Part shown: positions 59,214-64,000 of the stretch, in pieces | Position numbering within the stretch: position 1 is the stretch's first letter | Layout of the letters: each line of letters begins with the position of its first letter | DNA from: an uncultured Tessaracoccus sp. | GTDB lineage: Bacteria; Actinomycetota; Actinomycetes; Propionibacteriales; Propionibacteriaceae | Direction: 5' to 3' | Assembly: GCF_943914565.1 (NCBI RefSeq) | Contig: NZ_CALUCN010000012.1 | Coordinates: forward strand, 1 to 64,000 | Length of the DNA stretch: 64,000 nt | The notes under the pieces: generated by a model | What the model saw: only the letters and a program-made list of their open reading frames with translations | Databases searched by the model: none | What the model was told of the DNA's origin: nothing | Translations under genes and position numbers: made by a program

Positions 59214-59716
59214 GCGTACTCCTTGACGAATCGGGCGAGCCGGTCCTGGGCAGGGGTGGGCGTGGTGTCTGGCGCGTCGGGGCGAGCGAGCAGCGTCATG
59301 AACTCCTCGGAGATCGCCTGCTTCGAGGCGCGACGGAGCCAGTCGGTGTCGACGTCGAGCTGGTGGAGCAGGCCGCCGCGCCACGTGCTCCGACCGCGAC
59401 GACCCTCGACGACCTGCTCGATCGGCTCGGGCGCGGCGTCCCGCTCGGCGCGAGCCTCGCGGATGAGTGTCGTGAGCTCTCGCAGGGCGGACAACGGCAT
59501 GCTGCCGATCCGGAGATCCGTCCCAGCGCTGCTGAGATGTGCACGGTAGTGCTCGTCAGCAGCGCGTCGGATGCTCGTGAGGAGCGAGTACGGCTCGCGG
59601 GCGTCGAGCCACCTGTTGGTGGCGGCGACGGAGAGCGGGCCGTCGTCGGCCCACTCGATGTCGACGAGGTGCGGTGCCGCGTCGGTGCTGGTGATCGTGG
59701 AGTCGTCTGGCGACAT
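59210..59716 (-). CDS. hypothetical protein heading the WXG-lipoprotein operon
   Basis: 168 residues from ATG 59716 (ATG 59728 is an alternative; neither has a clear ribosome binding site). Contains WADDGPLSVAATNRWLDAREPYSLLTSIRRAADEHYRAHL and EEFMTLLARPDAPDTTPTPAQDRLARFVKEYA. Helical and polar. No family recognised. Overlaps the next gene by ATGA. Confidence 0.55.
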   Translation of the reverse strand: MSPDDSTITSTDAAPHLVDIEWADDGPLSVAATNRWLDAREPYSLLTSIRRAADEHYRAHLSSAGTDLRIGSMPLSALRELTTLIREARAERDAAPEPIEQVVEGRRGRSTWRGGLLHQLDVDTDWLRRASKQAISEEFMTLLARPDAPDTTPTPAQDRLARFVKEYA

Positions 59717-59770
59717 GGTGGGGACCATAGCAACGCAGGGGGTCACCGTCGGATCACCAGCGCCGGAGGC

Positions 59771-60634
59771 TCACGAACGTCGGCGCACCACTCGTCGCAG
59801 GGTGCGGACGAGCACGAGTGCCACGAAGGCCACCCCTTCGACGAGGGCGATCGTGGGCGCCGTGGCGAGGTCGGCACTGGTGGCGACGGCGAGCCCGGCC
59901 ATCGCGGTCGCGACCGCGATGAGCGGCGCGAGCAGGCACATCACCCGAAGTCGCTGCACGAGCAGCCGGGCCATCGCCGCGGGCAGGGCCATGAGCGCGA
60001 CGACGAGGATCGAGCCCACCGCCTGGAACGCCGCCACGATCGTGAGCGACGTCAGCACCATGAGCGCCAGCTGCACTCGCCGCACGGGCATGCCGCTCGT
60101 CGCTGCCAACATCGGGTCGAAGGACGCGACCTCGAGCACCCGGAACGCCCCGACGACGAACGCCCCGTCCACGAGCAGGACCGGCAGCAGCCACCACATC
60201 GCCTGCGGGCCGAGGTCGAGCCCCGCGACGACGAGACGCTCGCTGCGCAGCGCGAGGAGGTTGAGCTCGCCGCTCAGGACCACGCGTTCGGAGAGGTGCA
60301 CGCCGCTCAGCTGCGTCGACATCAGCCAGACACCGACGGCGAACAGCGCCGGGAACACCAGCGCCTGCCCGGCGTCCGCACTGGCCAGCCGGGCGTGCCG
60401 CAGCCACTCTGCAGCTACTGCGACCAGCACGCCCAGGCCCGAGGCGATCACCACCATCGACACCGAGTGTGTGCTGCCCGAGCACAGCGCGCCGATCACG
60501 ATCCCCGGGAACACGGCGTGGCTGATCGCGTCGATGAGCATCGACTGCCGTCTGACGACGAGGAACACCCCGGGCAGCGCACAGGTCGCCGCCGTCACGG
60601 CGGTGAGCAGCACGAGTGCCACGACGAGCGTCAT
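59771..60634 (-). CDS. metal ABC transporter permease 2
   Basis: 287 residues, ABC-3 family (ZnuB/TroC/MntB-like) with about eight membrane helices. The loop LPGVFLVVRRQSMLIDAISHAVFPGIVIGAL near the N-terminus is diagnostic, as is ATSGMPVRRVQLALMVLTSLTIVAAFQAVGSILVVALMALPAA. ATGA overlap with the first permease. Together they form the membrane channel for the binding protein at 62261. Confidence 0.9.
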   Translation of the reverse strand: MTLVVALVLLTAVTAATCALPGVFLVVRRQSMLIDAISHAVFPGIVIGALCSGSTHSVSMVVIASGLGVLVAVAAEWLRHARLASADAGQALVFPALFAVGVWLMSTQLSGVHLSERVVLSGELNLLALRSERLVVAGLDLGPQAMWWLLPVLLVDGAFVVGAFRVLEVASFDPMLAATSGMPVRRVQLALMVLTSLTIVAAFQAVGSILVVALMALPAAMARLLVQRLRVMCLLAPLIAVATAMAGLAVATSADLATAPTIALVEGVAFVALVLVRTLRRVVRRRS

Positions 60635-61536
60635 GCGGCCACCCCCACCGGACGTCGGGCGCGTCGCCTGCGCAGGATCCCCCGCGGCGCCACCACCAAC
60701 GACACCGCGAACCCGAGAAACAGCACCACGACGATGACCGGGCCGGTGGGGACCTTGCCGAGCTGGACCGCCGTCGCGGATCCGACGACGGCCCCGCCCG
60801 CGCCGAGCAGGGCGCTCGCGACCAGCATCGCGGGCAGGCGCCGGACCCAGAGGCGTGCGGTAGCGGCGGGCAGCGTCGCGAACCCCACGATGAGGATCAC
60901 CCCGACGGCCTTGATGCCCAGCACGAGCCCCGTCGTGAGCACGACGAGGAGCACCCCGCCGAGGAGGCGTGGCCGGAAGCCGAGCACGTGCGCGGCCACG
61001 GGGTCGAACAGCAACAGCCCGAGCTCCTTGCGGCACACGACGACGAACGCCACGACGCCCACGGCGACGGCCCCGATGGTCCAGAGGTCCTGGGCGAGCA
61101 TCGTCGCGGCGTTGCCGAACACGTACGATTCGATCCCTCCGCGGCCCGGCAACGACGAATGCGTGATCCACCGCAGCAGCACCATCCCGCCACCGAAGAA
61201 GATCGCGAGCGACGCGGCCATCGCGGCGTCAGCTCCCAGGGGCGTGGTGCTGCTCACCCAACCGGTGAGCAGCACCGCCGCCAGCGACGCACCGAGTGCA
61301 CCCACCACCAGCACCGGCATCATGCGTCCGTCCACCCCGAGCAGCCCCGCCGCGACGAGGAACGCCGCCGCCACGCCCGCCACCGACGAGTGGCCGATCA
61401 CGTCGGAGAGCATCGACCTGCGCTGCAGGAACAGGAAGCAGCCCAGCAGCCCCGCGACCGCCCCGACGAGGCTCGTGCCGAGCAGCATCGTGCGGAACGT
61501 GTACGTCGTGAGGAGTGCGCCGATGCCCGACGTCAT
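60631..61536 (-). CDS. metal ABC transporter permease 1
   Basis: 301 residues, same ABC-3 family: LLGCFLFLQRRSMLSDVIGHSSVAGVAAAFL, then DPVAAHVLGFRPRLLGGVLLVVLTTGLVLGIKAVGVILIVGFATLPAA. ATGA overlaps on both sides. Encoding two different permeases, rather than one that homodimerises, is as in treponemal TroCD-type systems. Confidence 0.9.
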   Translation of the reverse strand: MTSGIGALLTTYTFRTMLLGTSLVGAVAGLLGCFLFLQRRSMLSDVIGHSSVAGVAAAFLVAAGLLGVDGRMMPVLVVGALGASLAAVLLTGWVSSTTPLGADAAMAASLAIFFGGGMVLLRWITHSSLPGRGGIESYVFGNAATMLAQDLWTIGAVAVGVVAFVVVCRKELGLLLFDPVAAHVLGFRPRLLGGVLLVVLTTGLVLGIKAVGVILIVGFATLPAATARLWVRRLPAMLVASALLGAGGAVVGSATAVQLGKVPTGPVIVVVLFLGFAVSLVVAPRGILRRRRARRPVGVAA

Positions 61537-62264
61537 GCGGCCGCCCGCTCGTCGTGCAGCCCATAGGCGCGCAGGATCGCGTCGTCGGTGAGCACCGCCC
61601 GGGCGGGCCCCTGCGCGAGCACGTCCCCGTCGCGCAGCAGCACCACCTCGTCGGCGAGTGCGCGGACGCCCGAGAGGTCGTGGTGGACCATCACGACGGT
61701 GCGCCCGGCCGCGCGCAGGTCGCGCAGACGGTCCTCGATCGTGCGGGCCGAGGCCACGTCGACGCCGGCGAGGGGCTCGTCGAGCAGGAACACGTCGGGG
61801 TCCTGCGCGAGGATCCGGGCCATGAACGTTCGTTGCTGCTGCCCGCCGGAGAGTTCGCTGATCTGGCGGTCGCGCAGGTCGGCGATGCCCATGCAGGCCA
61901 GGGCCTCGTCGGCGATCCGGCGGTCCTCGGCCGTGGGACGCCGGAACCAGCCGCGACGCCCGTAGCGGCCCATGCGCACGACGTCTGCCACCGTCGCGGG
62001 GAAGTCCCGGTCCACCATCGCCGCCTGCGGCATGTAGCCGACGCGATGCCGGACCTCGTCGAAGCGGCGGCCGTGGAAGCGCACGGTGCCGGACCGCGTC
62101 GGGACGAGGCCGACGGTGGCCTTGAGGAGGGTGGACTTGCCCGCGCCGTTGGGGCCCACGAGCGCGACGACGTGCCCGGCCGGGACGGTGACCGTCGCGT
62201 CGCGCACGGCCACGTGGTGCCGGTAGGCGACGGTGAGGCCCCGGACGGTGAGGGCGGCCGTCAC
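61533..62264 (-). CDS. metal ABC transporter ATP-binding protein
   Basis: 243 residues from GTG 62264 (GTGA overlap). Walker A GPNGAGKST at about 37-45, Q-loop MPQAA, signature LSGGQQQRTFMARIL, Walker B VFLLDEPLAGVD, H-loop VMVHHDLSGV. It powers import through the two permeases. Confidence 0.94.
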   Translation of the reverse strand: MTAALTVRGLTVAYRHHVAVRDATVTVPAGHVVALVGPNGAGKSTLLKATVGLVPTRSGTVRFHGRRFDEVRHRVGYMPQAAMVDRDFPATVADVVRMGRYGRRGWFRRPTAEDRRIADEALACMGIADLRDRQISELSGGQQQRTFMARILAQDPDVFLLDEPLAGVDVASARTIEDRLRDLRAAGRTVVMVHHDLSGVRALADEVVLLRDGDVLAQGPARAVLTDDAILRAYGLHDERAAA

Positions 62265-63229
62265 TTGCCCGCCTTCTTGAAGGCGGCGACCATCTGCTCG
62301 ACGTTGTACTGGAAGGCGCCGAGGTAGGTGTCCGTCGGGGCGCTCTCGCCGAGCGAGTCCGCGTAGAGCGGCGTGTCCGCGATCTCGACGTGGCCGCCCT
62401 TGGCCTTGACGGCCTCCTTCACGTGCGTGATCGCCTCGGGGTTGGAGAGGTTGTCCTGGAAGATCACGCCGACGTGCTTGTCTGCGATGAGCGAGGCGAG
62501 TTCGTCGATCTCGACGGCGGACATCTGCGCCTCGGAGGAGACGAAGTCGGTGGCATGGATCTCGATGTCGAAGGTCTTGCCGAGGTAGTTGAACGCGTCG
62601 TGGCCGGTGACGAGCACGCGCTGGGCCTTGGGGATGGCCTCGAACGACGCCCTCGCCTCGCGCTCGGCGTCACGGATGCGGGTGTTGTAGGCCTTGGCGT
62701 TGGCGCGGTAGGTGTCGGCGTTGGCGGCGTCGACCTCGGCGAGCTTGTCGGCCGTCGCGGTGACCACGTGGGTCCACGCCTCGGGGGAGTTCCAGACGTG
62801 CGGGTCGTGGCCCTCGACCTTGCCGTCCTCCTCCCAGGGCAGGAGGAGTTCGTCGGGGATCGCTTCCCCGGCTGCGACCTGCTTGGCGCCCAGCGCGTCG
62901 AGCTGGTCCATCATCTGGTGCTCCATGTCGTGCGAGGTCCACACCACGACGTCGGCTGCCTCGAGCCGCTCCGCGTCGGCCGTCGTGAGGGCCTGCGTGT
63001 GCGGGTCGCCGCCGGGCCCGACGAGCACCGCGACGTCCGCGTCCGGCGCGATGTTGTGCACCGCGTCGCCGAGGTACCCCGTCGTCGCGACGACGCTGAG
63101 CTTCGACGGGACGCCCCCGGCCGCGCCGGTGCTGGGACGGGCGTTATCGGCGTGGTCGACGGCGCATCCCGCGGTGGCGACGATGGCGAGGGCCGCGGCG
63201 GTCGCGGCCAGACGGCGGGTGATGGGCAT
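62261..63229 (-). CDS. metal-binding lipoprotein of an ABC importer (ZnuA/TroA/MntA family)
   Basis: 322 residues. Lipobox VATAGC (Cys22). Cluster A-I binding protein: first metal His in GGDPHTQALTTADAERLEAADVV, second in GHDPHVWNSPEAW, third position His in VTGHDAFNYLGKTFDI (as in zinc-type ZnuA; manganese PsaA has Glu), and a fourth acidic ligand near IFQDNLSNPEA. There is no His-rich loop. Zn or Mn cannot be decided from this. AGGAGG precedes the ATG. Two operators lie upstream. Confidence 0.92.
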   Translation of the reverse strand: MPITRRLAATAAALAIVATAGCAVDHADNARPSTGAAGGVPSKLSVVATTGYLGDAVHNIAPDADVAVLVGPGGDPHTQALTTADAERLEAADVVVWTSHDMEHQMMDQLDALGAKQVAAGEAIPDELLLPWEEDGKVEGHDPHVWNSPEAWTHVVTATADKLAEVDAANADTYRANAKAYNTRIRDAEREARASFEAIPKAQRVLVTGHDAFNYLGKTFDIEIHATDFVSSEAQMSAVEIDELASLIADKHVGVIFQDNLSNPEAITHVKEAVKAKGGHVEIADTPLYADSLGESAPTDTYLGAFQYNVEQMVAAFKKAGK

Positions 63230-63251
63230 GAGGTCCTCCTGTGTGTGCGAG

Positions 63252-63271
63252 TTAGGGTAGCCTTACCTTAA
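63252..63271 (-). promoter_or_regulatory. DtxR/IdeR/MntR-type operator
   Basis: TTAGGGTAGCCTTACCTTAA matches the 19-bp DtxR-family consensus (TTAGGTTAGCCTAACCTAA) at about 17 positions. It lies 23 bp before the start of the binding-protein gene, where it would overlap the start of transcription. Confidence 0.8.
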
Positions 63272-63273
63272 CA

Positions 63274-63290
63274 ATGAGAATCGTTCTCAT
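63274..63290 (-). promoter_or_regulatory. Zur-type operator
   Basis: ATGAGAA-TCG-TTCTCAT is a perfect 7-3-7 inverted repeat; its core TGAGAATCGTTCTCA differs little from the actinobacterial Zur box TGAAAATGATTTTCA. It is 2 bp from the DtxR-type box and would sit in the promoter spacer (a TTGCCA on the minus strand lies just before it). Confidence 0.75.
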
Positions 63291-63325
63291 GGCAAGGGGG
63301 TGCCGGTACGGGAGGAGGGAGCGTT

Positions 63326-63404
63326 GCGCACGGTTTCGTCCCCGCGTGGTGTGTTCGGGCGTTCAGTGGGGTCGAGATCGTCGCGCGGGGACGAAACCGT
63401 GCGC
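63326..63404. repeat. palindromic repeat, copy 2 of 2
   Basis: The 21-bp arm starting GCGCACGGTTTCGTCCCC (63326-63346) is perfectly complementary to 63384-63404, enclosing 37 bp. Same element as 4042-4119. The interior shares GGGG(T)-GAGATCG with copy 1. Confidence 0.88.
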
Positions 63405-63521
63405 GCAGGGGCAGTTCCCGTACGCCGACGTCGCGCCTCCCGCCGCGCTGTCAGTGCTCGCCGATAGGGTGTGAGCACCATGGACGCCAGGGGTGGCGTC
63501 GGGCTTGGAGGAGGAGCGGGC

Positions 63522-64000
63522 ATGGTCCCCATCACGAAGGAAACACAACGGGCTGAGCTGCACCGCACCATTTGGCGAATCGCCAATGACCTGCGCGGCT
63601 CCGTCGACGGGTGGGACTTCAAGGCTTACGTGCTGGGCATGCTCTTCTACCGGTTCATCTCGGAAAACCTCACGGCTTACATCAACCGGCTCGAGCGTGC
63701 CTCTGGCGTGCCCGCCTTCGACTACGCGCAGCTCGGGGACGAGGAGGCCGAGTTCGGGCGAGAAGTCACTGTCCAGGAGAAGGGCTTCTACATCCTTCCC
63801 TCTGAGTTGTTCCACAACGTCCGGGCTCGCGCCCCGCACGATGCGGACCTCAACGAGACGCTGGCCCGGGTCTTCCGCAACATCGAGGGATCGGCGCTGG
63901 GCACGGAGTCCGAGGACGACCTCAAGGGCCTGTTCGACGACCTCGACGTGAACAGCTCCAAGCTCGGCTCGACGGTGGCCACGCGCAACGCGAAGCTCGT
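63522..64000 (+). CDS. hsdM: type I restriction-modification system methyltransferase subunit HsdM, 5' part
   Basis: The first 159 residues; the gene runs off the window. ATG 63522 is preceded by GGAGGAGGAG; ATG 63480 is a weaker alternative. ELHRTIWRIANDLRGSVDGWDFKAYVLGMLFYRFISENL is the typical HsdM N-terminal helical domain, followed by QEKGFYILPSELFHNV. The catalytic NPPY region would lie beyond 64000. HsdS and HsdR are expected downstream. Confidence 0.9.
   Translation, partial: MVPITKETQRAELHRTIWRIANDLRGSVDGWDFKAYVLGMLFYRFISENLTAYINRLERASGVPAFDYAQLGDEEAEFGREVTVQEKGFYILPSELFHNVRARAPHDADLNETLARVFRNIEGSALGTESEDDLKGLFDDLDVNSSKLGSTVATRNAKL

Overview
The window is a very GC-rich (roughly 70 %) stretch of a bacterial chromosome. 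Gene content points to an actinobacterium of the propionic acid bacteria (Propionibacteriaceae-like). It carries adjacent methylmalonyl-CoA mutase subunits mutA-mutB with their chaperone meaB, the actinobacterial pknB / rodA / pbpA / pstP / fhaAB / crgA cell-wall cluster, and the coproporphyrin-type haem pathway. Almost all genes sit in tightly overlapping ATGA or GTGA operons. The genus is an inference; no 16S or other marker is present.

Layout. 1-4.2 kb: RDD-type membrane protein, ROK regulator, FurA-like repressor that looks leaderless, DUF1707 protein, and a Fic toxin with a small antitoxin, followed by two palindromic repeats. 4.2-16.4 kb: lysS, a YbjQ protein, crgA, a DUF881 protein, pabA/trpG-like amidotransferase, then the leftward operon fhaA-fhaB-pstP-rodA-pbpA-pknB, and meaB. 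16.5-20.4 kb: two secreted proteins and a small operon of WXG100-like helical proteins. 20.4-24.5 kb: mutA-mutB. 25.5-31.1 kb: one rightward operon for ammonifying nitrite reduction (nrfH, nrfA, a membrane-anchored TPR protein) together with its own System II cytochrome c maturation genes (resB, ccsA, resA-like thioredoxin). 31.5-33.5 kb: four small genes with T/G-rich codon use, lying between two ~285-bp direct repeats. 34.3-45.5 kb: a complete haem locus, hemE-hemY-hemCD(fusion)-hemB-hemL leftward and hemA-hemH-hemQ rightward, with a convergent radical SAM protein that may be an anaerobic counterpart of HemQ, then a TM2 protein. 46.8-56.4 kb: an integrative element in a tRNA-Leu(CAG) gene, bounded by a 24-bp direct repeat. 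56.5-59.7 kb: a six-gene operon of WXG100-like proteins and three tandem lipoproteins, the middle one frameshifted. 59.8-63.2 kb: a metal ABC transporter with side-by-side DtxR-type and Zur-type operators. 63.5 kb to the end: the 5' part of a type I modification gene hsdM.

The most interesting parts are (i) the 9.55-kb element: tyrosine integrase, excisionase, primase-helicase, a predicted iteron origin just behind it, a serine recombinase, a 500-bp array of distinct hairpins and a structured leader before a four-gene operon, with no conjugation or capsid genes, so it resembles a phage satellite; (ii) a family of six 80-bp palindromic elements, each exactly the same length and with an internal hairpin, confined to the intergenic stretches around the nrf operon; and (iii) the dual DtxR/Zur control region of the metal transporter.
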